Below the pieces are notes generated by a model. That model was not told the origin of the DNA. It did no database searches and was given only the letters and a program-made list of their open reading frames with translations. From Lumnitzera littorea (taxonomy: Eukaryota > Streptophyta > Magnoliopsida > Myrtales > Combretaceae): a stretch of 64,000 nucleotides of DNA. The stretch lies in the NCBI GenBank assembly GCA_024138015.1, contig JAMXBB010000001.1, forward strand, positions 91,406,463-91,470,462. Reading direction: 5' to 3'. The stretch's first letter is position 1. Every line of letters starts with the position of its first letter. Positions 1-10,725 of this stretch are shown piece by piece. A program made the position numbers and the translations under genes.

Positions 1-313
1 TAAAATCTAGCAACACAAGGCAATGGTATATGTCTTTTATGAAAGAACGAAATAAATTCTCAGACCAAACGCAAGTACCAATTCACACAAGACCGAAATG
101 TCTAGTAGCTAAACCTGCCTAAACAATGAGGAAGATAAAGCAAAAGCAATGAGGAAAACTTACTTAGATCAGGAATCGTGATGTCAGGAATCGTGAGGAG
201 AAGATGGAGAGAAGAGAGAATATGAAATGAATATGTGTTGAGGTTTGTGAGTGTTTGAGAGAGTGTGTATGTGTTTTAATAAATTGTGCAGGTCATGTGG
301 TGAGTCATGTGGG
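1..313. other. 3' noncoding tail of the Athila-like element
   Basis: Purine-rich noncoding sequence between the palindrome array and the window edge. No open frame with a recognisable product is seen. It should lead into the element's 3' LTR, which lies beyond position 1. Confidence 0.5.
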
Positions 314-800
314 TGCTGGGCGGACACGGGCTGGGACATGACCGTGTCCTACGCCCGTGTAACTCTTTGTGTGCGGTGCCTTACCTGGGCAAACACAAGC
401 TGGGACACAACCGTGTCCCATGCTCGTGTAACTTTCTGTGTTCGAGCGTGAATTCTGGACGCACACAGGCTGGGACACAACCGTGTCCCACGCCCGTGTA
501 ACTTTTTGTTTTTGGGCGTAAATACTGGGCGCATACGGGCTAAGACACAACCATATCCCACGCCCGTGTAACTTTCTGTTTGCGCGGCATTTGGCTGGGC
601 GGATACGGGCTAGGACACAACCATGTCCTACGCCCGTGTAAGTCTCTATGGGTATGGCATAAGGCTGGGCGCACACAGGCTGAGACACAACCGTGTCCCA
701 TGCCCATATAACTTTCTGTGGGTATTAGTTCATTGAAGGGGTCTGGATGGATACAGGCTGGGACACGACCGTGTCCCATGCCCGTGTAACTTTCTGTTCT
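314..800. repeat. Seven-unit 70-bp tandem array of a palindromic module
   Basis: The recurring core (ACACGGGCTGGGACAC, short loop, then GTGTCCCACGCCCGTGT) starts its central CTGGGACAC or variant at 331, 400, 470, 540, 610, 680 and 758. The spacing is 69, 70, 70, 70, 70 and 78 bp. Each core is a near-perfect inverted repeat with arms of about 16 bp, followed by GTGTAACTTTCTG. The 25-35 bp between cores is more variable. The array lies in the 3' noncoding part of the Athila-like element. Open frames across it on both strands are by-products of the repeat, not genes. The same module occurs twice, 71 bp apart, in this element's LTR. Confidence 0.95.
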
Positions 801-1122
801 TTTTTTTTTCAATTAATGAATTTAAAAATATAAGAAACTTAAAAAACTAAAAGTACTCAAACAAGAAAAATAAGACAACGAAAACTAAAGAGAGAAAAAA
901 ATATGAAACTAAAAGGGAAAAGCCTATGACTAAAATTGAAACAAATAAAAGAAGTAAAGAAAAGTTAGATAAAAGAAAAATAAAATGGAATAAACTTAAA
1001 GAACTAAAGTGTAAGCAAAGTTAGACATGGGTTGCCTCCTAAGAAGCGCTATAGTTAACGTCGATAGCTCGACGGGATACGTCTTCTTATGATAGTTCTG
1101 TCAGGTGGAGATAAAACTCCTC
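801..1122. other. Noncoding spacer between integrase and palindrome array
   Basis: A-rich (as read on +) noncoding sequence. Just after the integrase stop, around 1027-1075, is a stretch containing GGGTTGCCTCCTAAGAAGCGC, a segment I recall from downstream of integrase in plant gypsy elements. No gene is seen. Confidence 0.5.
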
Positions 1123-2262
1123 TCATCTAAGATGCTCCAAGTTTCCACTCAAGTATAACTTCAATTGTTGCCCATTTACCTTAAATGTGCCTTTCTCAGG
1201 GTGTGTAACTTCAACAATCCCATACGAGAAAACTTGTGTAATTGTAAATGGTCCAGACCACCTAGATTTCAACTTACTTGGGAATAAAAGAAGGCAAGAA
1301 TTATACAAAAGAACTTGATCACCTTCTTTAAATTGTCGACCTTGTTTGATTCGCTGATCATAGTACTTTTTGGCCCTTTCTTTGTATAATTTAGAGTTCT
1401 CATATGCTTTCGCTCGCCATTCCTCTAGCCCATTCAATTGAAGTTTCCTGTAAGAACTTGTATACTCAAAATCAATATTAGCACTCTTAATTGCCCAATA
1501 AGCCTTATGTTCAATCTCTGCCGGTAAATGACAAGCCTTCCCATATACAAGTCGGTAGGGTGTGGTCCCTAATGGTGTTTTGTAAGCAGTTCTGTATGCC
1601 CATAGAGCATCATCCAACTTTTCTGACCAATCTTTCCTATGATACTCTAAGGTTTTTTCAAGAATTCGCTTAAGATCACGATTGCCAACTTCCACTTGGC
1701 CACTACTTTAGGGGTAGTACGGGGTGGCTATTCTATGTGTAACACCATAACGGTTCAACACTTGGTCGAGTTGGGCATTACAAAAGTACGTTCCCCTATC
1801 ACTTATAATTGTCCTAGGGGTGCCAAATCGAGAAAATAAGCCTTTCAAGAATTTTTTTACTGCCCTAACATCATTAGTAGGTAGGGCTTTAGCTTCCACC
1901 CACTTAGAGACATAGTCAATAACTACTAAGATATATTTATTTCCATTAGAGTTCGGGAAAGGACCCATGAAATCAATCCCCCACACATCGAATGCCTCGA
2001 CCTCGATGATGGGGTTTTGTGGCGTTTCATCCCTATGAGATATATTCCCCACTTGTTGACATCGATCACAAATCTTAACGTATTTCTGGACATCTTTGAA
2101 TAAGGTAGGCCAATAAAATCTAGCCTCTATGACCTTATGAGCTATCCTATTAGCATTATGATGCCCACCCGTAGGCCCCAAATGGTAATGGCTCAAAATT
2201 CTCCATCCTTCGAGGTGTGGTACACACCTTCGAATAACATGATCTGCACATACTTTAAACAA
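1123..2262 (-). pseudogene. Integrase of Athila-like element (one internal stop)
   Basis: Integrase joins the element's cDNA to host DNA. Two frames (2262-1708 and 1695-1123) read as one protein broken by a single stop. It has the N-terminal zinc-binding segment (GGHHNANRIAHK, then ICDRC), and all three core catalytic acids: Asp in GIDFMGPF, Asp in ISDRGTYF, and Glu in SSGQVEVGNRD just after the stop. The C-terminal region follows, with a long charged helix and the KSRWSGPFTI segment. Only the PYYP-stop-SSGQ break and the missing initiation context (it would be part of a polyprotein) prevent function. The 3' end is at 1123. Confidence 0.93.
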
Positions 2263-2418
2263 GTAAGGATCATCCTAAAAATAATGTTTCACATTAGAAA
2301 AAAATTTCTTCTTTTATTGGTGTGGAAGTCCCTTTGGTATAATCCTAGCAGCTAAAAAATTAGCGATATCCGTGAACCAAGAAATTTCCATATCACTTAC
2401 CTGGGCAATGGCATAGAG

Positions 2419-4029
2419 TCACTCCTTAGGGAATTCATCCTTGATCTCATTCTCATTGAGCATTTCCAAGTTTGGATTCTCCAATCGAGATAGGTGGTCT
2501 GCTGCTAAATTCTCAATGCCTTTTTTATCTTTGATCTCCACATCAAACTCTTGTAGCAACAAGATCCACCTAATCAATCTTGGTTTTACATCTGGTTTTG
2601 CTAACAAGTACCTAAGGGCAGAATGATCAGTATAAACAATCACTTTAGATAGAAGCAAATAAGAGCGAAACTTATCAAAGGCAAAAACAATTGCTAGCAA
2701 CTCTTTTTCTATAGTAATGTAGTTCTCCTGGGCATTAGTAAGAGTTTTGTTAGCATAGTGAATTGGTTGAAAGTGCTTATCTCGCCTTTACCTCAACACT
2801 GCCCCGACTGCGTGATCACTTGCATCACACATAAGTTCAAAGGGAAGTGCCCAATCAGGTACTACCATGATTAGAGCATTAGTAAGTTTCTCTTTAAGGA
2901 TATTGAAAGCTTTCAAACACTCTTGAGAAAAAACATAAGGCACATCCTTCTCTAATAACTTAGTCAAAGGGCAGGCAATTTTTGAGAAATCCTTGATAAA
3001 TCGCCTATAAAAACTTGCATGTCCTAAAAAGCTTCTTATGGCCTTAACCGAAGTTGGAGATTGGAGTCTTGCAATCGCATCTACTTTGGTAATATCCACC
3101 TCAATTCCTCAATATGAGATCTTATGGCCCAGCACAATACCTTCTTCTACCATGAAGTGGCACTTCTCCCAGTTAAGGACAAGATTGGTCTCTTTACACT
3201 TGGTAAGTACCCTGTCTAAATTATTCAAACAAAGGTCAAATGAGTTGCCAAAAACTGAAAAATCATCCATAAATACCTCCATTATGTCCTCAATCAAATC
3301 ATAAAAAATGGCTAACATGCATCGCTGGAATGTAACAGGTGTATTGCAAAGACCAAAAGGCATTCTACGATAAGCAAAGATACTATAAAGACAAGTGAAA
3401 GTGGTCTTCTCTTGATCTTCCAGTGCAATAGGTATCTAAAAATAACTAGATAAGTCATTTAGAAAACAATAAAACATATGTCTAGCTAGTCGTTCTATCA
3501 TTTGATCAATAAAAGGTAAGGGGAAATGGTCCTTACGTATAGCATCGTTTAACTTTTGATAATCGATACATATACGCCAACCTGTTACCGTTCTCATTTG
3601 GATCAATTCGTTCTTTTCATTAGGAACTACTGTCATCCCACTTTTTTTTGGAACTACTTGCACTGGACTAACCCATGCGCTATCAGAGATAGGATATATC
3701 ATACCTGCATCAAGGAGTTTGATAACTTCCTTTTTTACTATCTCTTTCATGTTTGGATTCAAGCGTCTCTGAGGCTATACAACCGGCTTGTGGTCGTCTT
3801 CCATTAAAATCTTATGAGTACAAAAGGAGGGATTTATATCGCGAATATCGAATATTTTCCAAGCAATGGCCCTCTTATGCTCCTTGGGTACTTTCAGCAA
3901 CCTTTCTCTTTGTTCTTCTTCTAAATTGGATGCTATAATTACCAATAATTTGAAGTCCTTCTCTAAGAAGGCATATTCCAAGTAGTCAGGTAATTGCTTT
4001 AGCTCCAATACTGGTGGCTCCTCAATCAA
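2419..4029 (-). pseudogene. Reverse transcriptase and RNase H of Athila-like element
   Basis: Consecutive - strand frames (4029-3775, 3762-3436, 3363-3109, 3099-2788, 2700-2419) together make RT plus RNase H. Landmarks in order are the VSPVQVVPKKSG and RTVTGWRICIDYQKLN fingers, MPFGLCNTPVTFQ, the catalytic FMDD in VFMDDFSVFGNS, the SFLGHASFYRRFIKDFS connection, and the RNase H VYTDHSALRYLL and NLAADHLSRLENP motifs. FMDD rather than YVDD is characteristic of Athila. The pieces are separated by single stops or short frameshifts, so the polyprotein is not translatable as it stands, but the catalytic aspartates remain. About 150 bp upstream of the integrase frame (2263-2418) are degraded linker. 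Confidence 0.93.
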
Positions 4030-4257
4030 AGGTTTTAACTGTGCTTCCTTCCTCTTTTCAAACTCTTCAAACCCTTTCTCAATAGAGGTAGGTTTATTTA
4101 CCTCCAGTTAGGCTACCACCTCGGATTTAATAGGATCTTCCGAAGTTTCTTCCATGCCTAATTGCAAGCAACTCTCCAGCGGATCCTTAAAAAGAACGTC
4201 CTGCATAAAACCTGAAACAAAAGTGTCAATAACATCCAAAAGGTAGCAAGTATCATC

Positions 4258-4806
4258 CTAATCGATAGACTTTTTCATAGCCTCCGAAATTTTAAACATG
4301 ATCTCTTCATCTCCTACTTGAAAAATGAGCTTGCCATCACTAACATCAATGATAGCCCTAGCGGTAGCTAAGAATGTTCTACCTAGGATAAGGGGCAACT
4401 CAAAATCTTCATCCATATCCAATATCACAAAATCAACTGGAAAAATAAATTTACCCACTTGGACTAATACATCCTCAATAATGCCTCTAGGATACGTCAC
4501 GGATCTATCAGCTAATTGCAAGCTCATACGTATGGGTTTAGGTTCCCCTAATCCTAGTTTCTTGAAAAATTTATAAGGCATTAAAATGATGCTAGCACCC
4601 AAATTAGCTAAAGCTTTGTCAATTAACAAGTTACCAATATGACAAGGAATTGTAAAACTTCTTGGGTCTTTTAGCTTCTTAGGCAACTTGTTTTGTACGA
4701 TCGCTGAATACTCTTTACCCAAGATAACTGTAGAAAGCTCCTCAAGCTTCCTCTTGTTGGTTAACAAATCTTTCAAGAACTTAACGTACTTCGGCATCTG
4801 TGACAA
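4258..4806 (-). pseudogene. Aspartic protease region of Athila-like element
   Basis: An open frame of 182 residues containing the retropepsin segment. Upstream residues (PKYVKFLKDLLTNKRKLEE, then NKLPKKLKDPRSFTIPCHIG) match the Athila gag-protease junction. The expected active site DLGAS reads NLGAS (ALANLGASI), so the catalytic Asp is replaced by Asn, a G-to-A change in the coding sense. The flap side and the LILGRTFLATARA motif are preserved. If the reading is right, this copy cannot process its own polyprotein and could move only with help from another copy. Confidence 0.88.
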
Positions 4807-4989
4807 GGCATCAACAAGAGGTAAGTTAATATGCAGTTGTTTAAAAAGGTCAAGGAACTTACTGAATTGTTGGTCATTGCGATCTTGCTTAAGTCTTTAG
4901 GGATATGGGATAGGTGGTTGATATTCCTTCACCTTAGATGACTTTACGTCTACTGTTGCTTTCATCCCCTCCTTGCTCTTACTGGTCTC

Positions 4990-6451
4990 CTAGCTAACCT
5001 TCCTCTCAGCATGCAACTCTTTCCCACTTCGAAGTGTCACTGCCTTGACATGTTCCTTTGGATTGGGTTCTATATTCCCCGGTAGCGTTCCCTGTGGTCT
5101 TTCAGAGATTAGCTTTGCAAGTTGACCAATTTGGTTCTCAAAGTTGCGATTGGAAGCCTCTTGATTCCTCAACGATGATTCAATGTTAGATAAGCGAGCC
5201 TCATTGCCTTGAATATATTTTGTGAGAAGTTCTTCTACACTAGACTTCTTTTCTTGAGAAAGAGGAGGTAGGAATGGTCTTTGAAATCCAGGTGGGCCAA
5301 AGTTGGTCTTCTGCTGGCCTTGGTTTTGATTTCCCCATGAGAAATTGGGGTGATTCCTCCATCCGGGATTATAAGTGTTGCTGTAGGGGTTATTTTGTTG
5401 CTTGGGTGGATTTCTTAGATAATCTACCTATTCCAGTTGTTCTTGTGCTCCATAACCCTGCATACCAAAGTCACTTACATCCGATTGTACTTGTTGAGGG
5501 CCAATAAAGAGTGCATCAATCTTTTTACTCAATAGGTCTACCTTGGCTGCCAAAGCAGTAGTCAAGTCCACATCATAAATTTCCATAACCTTTTGCTTAG
5601 CTCTAGTGCTTTCCCACTGATAATTGTTCATCGCTATTCCTTCAATTAAGTTTTGTGCTTGCTCAGGTGTCTTTGTGTTCAAAGTACCTCCTACGGATGC
5701 ATCAATCATTTGTTTCATAAATAAATTGAGACCATTATAGAAGGTCTGAATCTGCATCCATAGTAGGAGGCCATGATGTAGGCACCTCCTAAGCAAGTCC
5801 TTAAACCGCTCCCAAGTGTCATATAGCGTCTCCGCTTCCAATTGAGCAAAACAAGAAATGTCATTTCGAAGTTTAGCGGTTTTCACAAGTGAGAAATATT
5901 TCTCCAAAAATTTCTCTACCAATTCATTCCAAGTTGTGATTGAATTTCATGGTAGAGTTTAACCACTGTTTTGCTCTACCCCTTAAGGAAAAAGGAAATA
6001 GCCGCAGTCAGATGACATCATCCGTGGCTCCATTGATTTTAAATGCATCACAAATCTCTAGAAAGCTAGAGATGTGGACATTAGGATCTTCATCTTGGAG
6101 ATCGTCAAACTGAACATATTGTTGCACCATTTGTATGATGTTAGGTGCAATTTGAAAGTTATTAGCCGCGACGGTTGGCCTTGCGATACTAGAATCAACT
6201 CCAATGAGTGTAGGCCTTGAATAGTCGGACATGGTTCAATTTGCTTCATTACCATTGTTAGCCATGTGTGGTGGATCTTCTTGCTCGATGAATTAAGTGT
6301 TGACCTCTTCACCCTCTTCCTTAATCTCAACGATTGACTCGTTGTCTATGGTAGCCACAATTTGTCTAGGTCAGGATCTCAAATTTTGAAGGACAATTCT
6401 CTCAATTTCAGGATCAATTTCTACCAAATCTTCTAGGTTACTTTGGGTCAT
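4990..6451 (-). pseudogene. Gag of Athila-like element
   Basis: Gag forms the virus-like particle that packages element RNA. The probable start is the ATG at 6451 (reading MTQSNLEDLVEIDPEIER), close downstream of the primer site. Pieces at 6451-6233, 6232-6008, 5922-5428 and 5172-4990 give the Athila capsid signature: VQQYVQFDDLQDEDPNVHISSFLEICD is cut into shorter recognisable parts such as EDPNVHISSF, AKLRNDISCF, YDTWERFKDLLRRC and QTFYNGLN. Stops and frameshifts separate the pieces. The C-terminal portion (NFENQIGQLAKLISERPQG) leads into the protease region. No clear zinc knuckle was seen. Confidence 0.88.
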
Positions 6452-6576
6452 GCACTACAAGGGTAAGAAATATAGAATCAATTGCAGCTTTAGGTAATAA
6501 AAATAAACAATGAAAACAAAAGAGAAAAAAAAATGGTCAAAATAATAAAGCAACTAGTGTTCTTAATATCGAAAAT

Positions 6577-6593
6577 CCCCGGCAACGGCGCTA
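6577..6593 (-). other. Primer binding site, tRNA-Asp type
   Basis: Read on the - strand this is TAGCGCCGTTGCCGGGG, complementary to the 3' end of plant tRNA-Asp (canonical TGGCGCCGTTGCCGGGG) with one mismatch in the second base. It lies 6 bp inside the LTR end at 6600, as expected for the start of minus-strand DNA synthesis. Confidence 0.88.
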
Positions 6594-6599
6594 AAAACT

Positions 6600-7839
6600 T
6601 GATATTAGGCAAGTGCACCTATCAGTTTTAATATAGCGGATGTGAATTTAAGTCAATCCCTCAGAGACTTCAAGTACTAATATTAACCTTAGCTCTATTA
6701 TCTAACCGGAAAATCGTATTGAGTTGAATGAATTAAAAATACTAAAATTAACAAACTAACCTAATTAAGAGACTTGATTAAGCAATTTAGAAAGCAATAA
6801 AACTAAGAACAACTTTAAGAATGCAATAACGTATTTAGGAATTATTTACCCTAGTATTTAACATGTGACTGCTTAAAATATATTCAATTCAATTTCTATT
6901 ATTCTTGACCGGAGGGATTCACAATTAAAGTTAATACCTTTCTCAAGCACATTAACCCTAATCCTAAATTATTTACCGAAATCTCTTCACTTAGTAATAT
7001 AACTTAGAATTGCATTAATGTATAATGAATTCCCATACAAACGAACAACTTTTCGAAAGAAACATGTATCTTATCTCTAAGTACACATGTAATTCTCTCC
7101 AATTATGTAAAGATCTAATCACACATGTAATTTCTCAATCATCATGCATAATATCATAGATTGATACTCTAGAAATATCAATTAACAATTAAATAACATA
7201 ATTGAATCAAGAAAAGATAGAAACTTTATTGAAAATTATCAATCTATCTAATAGTCACATGAAACCCTAGGTTCCATAATCCTAAATACAAGAGTTTTAA
7301 GCTATTATAATGAAACTAAAAACGAATTCCAACAAAACTAATAAATAAAACATGAAATCCCCTTTTATTGATGATAAATCTCTTCAATCTTGAAGTTAGG
7401 TGTTGCTTTCGCCTTTTTCTTCTCTAACTCTTCAAGTCTCTTCTCTCTTTTATGTCCAATCCCCCGTATGAAACCCTAATATGTCCTTTTATAATGTATT
7501 GTAAGGTTTCCGTTTTCATCACCAAACACGGCCTGGGACACAGTCGTGTTCCCAGGTTGTGTAACTTTTTGACCTTGGCAAATTTTCCTGGATGGACACA
7601 GCCTGGGGATACAACTGTGTCCTAGACTGTGTAACTTCAAAACTTCATAACTCATTCATTTGAACTCCAAATTGAGTGAAACTTGATTCCTTTTCTTCGT
7701 TTTCAATCCAAGAACGCGTTCAAACCTTGAAATCAAAATTTTACTCAATTAAGTATCAATTTCTTTAAAGAAAACCAACAATGTAAGGGAAATACTATAA
7801 AATCATCATGTAAAATATATTTAAAATCAGAGTTATTAG
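6600..7839 (-). repeat. 5' LTR of Athila-like element
   Basis: About 1.24 kb, reading on the - strand from TAATAACTCTGATTT to GCACTTGCCTAATATCA. It matches the solo LTR at 12456-13682 along its length in inverted orientation, which fixes both ends. The ends are TA..CA rather than the usual TG..CA in both copies. Inside it (+ strand 7525-7561 and 7596-7632) are two copies of the palindromic module that is amplified at 314-800. Confidence 0.9.
7525..7632. repeat. Two palindromic modules inside the Athila-like LTR
   Basis: Two cores, 7525-7561 (ACACGGCCTGGGACACAG...) and 7596-7632 (ACACAGCCTGGGGATACA...), start 71 bp apart. Each is followed by GTGTAACTT, as in the array at 314-800. Both are imperfect hairpins with decayed arms. 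Confidence 0.85.
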
Positions 7840-8415
7840 CTTCGACCCAACTAGATCAAGTTGGCTCTAACTGTAGACTCTTTTCTTCACCTTTGTCTAA
7901 ATTGTATCATACTCAAGACCGCCAACCACCATGCAACACGTATCTTCTAGCACAATATTCTAGAAGGATTCTTTACTTTTCCATACAGAATGTTTTTTGT
8001 CTCTTTTACCCTTTTTTTTGTATCATTCATGTATTCCAATTGTAAATTACCCTTTTGTCTTTTCCATATATGCTTGTAACCTTAGTAGGGCTCGTATATA
8101 AACCTTATTTTTTTGCATGCAAACATCATCATCATCACTCTCATTATTAAAATTAATACAACTTTCCTTTTGTGAGCAACCTTAGTATTTTCATTATCCT
8201 TTTAACTCTTATCTATTCTCTTTAGCAAGAAGTAGTAGCGAGTTACCTTATAGTTCAGACCGATAAGTTATATCCAGTAGATTATAAGCTAAGTGAGATC
8301 AATTAGTGTTTTATATCTAATTGGTAGTTACTCAGACTTTGTTAGTCTTGTTTTATTTTCTTCTGTTCTCTTCATTATGGTGTTACTCTGTGTGTTCGAC
8401 TCCGGAGACGCATCA
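7840..8415 (+). repeat. 5' LTR of chromovirus-type element, left part cut off
   Basis: Matches 15086-15553 and 18316-18429 base for base over long stretches, for example ATACGTATCTTCTNGNACAA-like segments and the run TTTGTATCATTCATGTATTC. A TATATAAA box at 8095-8102 (15342-15349 in the 3' copy) suggests the transcription start lies just downstream. The upstream part of the LTR is outside the window because the Athila-like element inserted at 7840. Confidence 0.88.
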
Positions 8416-8422
8416 ACTTCAC

Positions 8423-8437
8423 TAGTACCATAGCACA
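8423..8437 (+). other. Degraded primer binding site, initiator tRNA-Met type
   Basis: TAGTACCATAGCACA differs from the usual plant TGGTATCAGAGCACA at three positions and sits a few bases after the LTR end at 8415. The match and the position support the call, but decay leaves some doubt. Confidence 0.6.
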
Positions 8438-9055
8438 ATTCCAAGAGGGAGTTTGTGAAGTTGCAATGAAGTTTTAGTTCATTTTACTATTAGTGGCTGC
8501 TGTGTTCCTTTTGTAGCTACTGTAATGTGTTTGTGTGAAGTAAGTCTTGAAGTTCTGAGTTATATAGTGAAGATTTGCATGTTGGTAAGAATAGTTTCAT
8601 TCATTACTTTGTTTTACTCTATTTTTCACTATGAAAATAAAGTCAGTTCATTTTTGTTCTATTCGAACAAGTGTCGAGTGTTGAAGTTTTTAAGAGTAAT
8701 TAAGGTTTTGGGAAGTAAGTAAAAGTATTTGTTGTGTATTGTGTTGTTCTTTTGCTAAGAAAATATTACACTATGTCGAATTCAAGTGTTTAAAGTGTTA
8801 TTGGTGACCAAAGTAGTGGTTTTCAACTAAGTTATAGTCATAAGGATAGTAACACTTTTAGGTCAATTGATGATAAACTTAACTAATCTTGTTGAGAGTT
8901 TAGTCATCGTAATGCAAATTAACAAACAACAACCCTAGGTTATGCTATACCATAACCTACTTGAAAATGTTCTAGAGAAACGCTATGGCTAAGGTGGCTA
9001 AGCCAATCGCCCAGTTTGACCCCATCGAGCTAGAAGAGTTATAAACCAAGTTGCT
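8438..9055 (+). other. Untranslated leader of chromovirus-type element
   Basis: T-rich leader between the primer site and gag. A 65-codon open frame at 8525-8722 has no recognisable similarity and is probably chance. The leader ends at the TTGCT duplication (9051-9055) of the inserted solo LTR and resumes at 10726. Confidence 0.5.
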
Positions 9056-10720
9056 TAATCACCTCTTTTTAGAGCTTCCGAGTTTTACAATTTATAAACT
9101 TATATTATATACTTAACTTGGTTCGACAAGCAAGTGTATCTATCCTTTTATAACACGAATGAGTATAAAGTTGTCTTTACTATGAAAATGACTCAAACAC
9201 TAGTACTTAATGATCTTCCTATTATCTAGCAGTCAAATTTATTAAATGATCGATTACTAAGACTCTAATTGTTATTAAACTACATTAATCAACAACCTAG
9301 AGTGATTAATATAATGTTTGTAAGAACAATTATGAAAATACACTTAACATGCAGACTTGCTTCATCACTTAATATAATCTTACCAAATTACTTTTTATCT
9401 TAATACTTGTTAACTGCGGGAAATTACAGTATGTAGGCATTCATCTCAAAACTACTTACTTCTAATCCTAATTGTATCTATTAGAATCTGTTCCTAATTA
9501 ACAGCCAACTAAGATTACATTAAGGTCATGTTAATGTATCAATTCCCCTAAAGATGCAAAAACTTTCCTAATAATATCTTTATTATTAGGAATAAGTTGT
9601 TCCAATGAACTAGATCTATTTAATAGAATTGTCTCTCAACATATTATATTGAAATCGGTCCTAAGTCAATGTCGTGCACTATACCGTACTTAGATTCATT
9701 AAATGTCATCCATTGGAATTAACAAACGTCAAGAAATTACTTTTTTAAGCACTTGATCATACTAATGATATAGTAAGCCCTAACGGATTACTCACATATG
9801 ATAAAACAATAACATAAACTAATAGGAAACATAACTTCGCAAAAATAAAGCATGGAATAAGTTAAAAGTAAAAACCCCTTTTTGTTCTACTAAAGAAGTT
9901 TGATAAATACACGAACAATGAGTTCCCTTCATCCCTCTCAAGTGATTCGGGGAAAGTATAATACACACTTAGGAAATGATATAGAAACTAACGAAAAAAT
10001 GCAAAACTGGGTATAAAGATAGGTGAATGGATTTGTTGTAGACAGGTGGTGTATTGTTCTTAATGATGTCTATACTCCTAAAATTTGATGTTTGAAAATT
10101 TATTTTCCTTCACAAGTTGGGGTATCTTTTTATATTCTCTCCATCAAAAGACTTGAATCTACCCCTTCATGGCACCACTTAACGTTTCCTATGTACTGGT
10201 TCACATGAAAAGGTTAAAAAGAACCATTGGGCCTTTTTCTATCACGCTCGTGACTCGGGGCATGATAGTCTCGAAAAGAATTATTTTTCACTAATCCCAA
10301 CCGTTATTGAGGCCGTAAACTTCTCGTCGCATTATTAGATCTCGTCGCATTATTAGATCTCATCACGCTCATAACCATAGCCGTGATCATCCTTTTGCTA
10401 TTCAATTATGCTTATGATCGATAGGGGGATTGGCCAAACTTCCTTGATCACAGTCGTGATTAAGGGCGTGACCAGGGCTGGATTCTTCATTGCTTCATTA
10501 TCACGCCCATGATTATGCTACTTCACTTATGTCTTTCCCTTCACGACCGTAATTAACTTGAAAGTTGTTGCTCTTATGTATACTTCATCACTTTGCTCGT
10601 GATTTACTTGAAATCATTATTTTATACAATTAAGTACCCAATCTAAAGAAATAAATCACATTTATGATTAATTCTATACCTAATCATGCCTTGAAAGTGT
10701 AAAGTAATTTACACTTATCA
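9056..10720 (-). mobile_element. Solo LTR, Athila-related family 2, with TSD
   Basis: A 1665-bp sequence flanked by perfect 5-bp duplications TTGCT at 9051-9055 and 10721-10725. On the + strand it reads TAATCACCTCTTTTTAGAGC at its start and ACACTTATCA at its end. It aligns along its length with 24963-26571 and more distantly with the Athila-like LTR: both have a CAAGCAAGTG/GCAAGTGCACC-like block near one end and a TACTTAATTG block near the other. That similarity suggests the - orientation. No internal coding domain is present, so it is the remnant of LTR-LTR recombination. An 18-bp tandem repeat (TCTCGTCGCATTATTAGA) lies at 10322-10357. Confidence 0.85.
10322..10357. repeat. 18-bp direct repeat, two units
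   Basis: TCTCGTCGCATTATTAGA occurs twice head to tail inside the family-2 solo LTR, followed by a further partial unit. The homologous part of the second copy (near 26190) does not show the duplication. Confidence 0.85.
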
Positions 10721-10725
10721 TTGCT

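Larger units (their letters stand above)
1..7839 (-). mobile_element. Athila-like Ty3/gypsy retrotransposon, 3' LTR outside window
   Basis: Read on the - strand, the order is LTR (7839-6600), tRNA-Asp primer site, gag, protease, reverse transcriptase, RNase H, integrase and a long 3' noncoding tail. The domain order and the FMDD form of the polymerase motif are typical of the Athila lineage. Frames are broken by only a few stops and the polymerase and integrase catalytic residues are intact, so this is the youngest large element in the window. It interrupts the 5' LTR of the chromovirus-type element to its right. The bases just outside its LTR (7840-7844, CTTCG) should be one copy of the 5-bp target duplication; the other copy is beyond position 1. 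Confidence 0.9.

Noticed and set aside
314..800. CRISPR-like appearance of regularly spaced palindromic repeats
   Set aside because: Spacers are themselves related, repeats are too divergent, and the context is a plant retrotransposon. CRISPR arrays are not expected in plant nuclear DNA.
251..812. Several open frames of 64-127 codons on both strands over the palindrome array
   Set aside because: They overlap one another on both strands and their residues repeat with the 70-bp unit. They are by-products of a GC-rich tandem repeat lacking in-frame stops.
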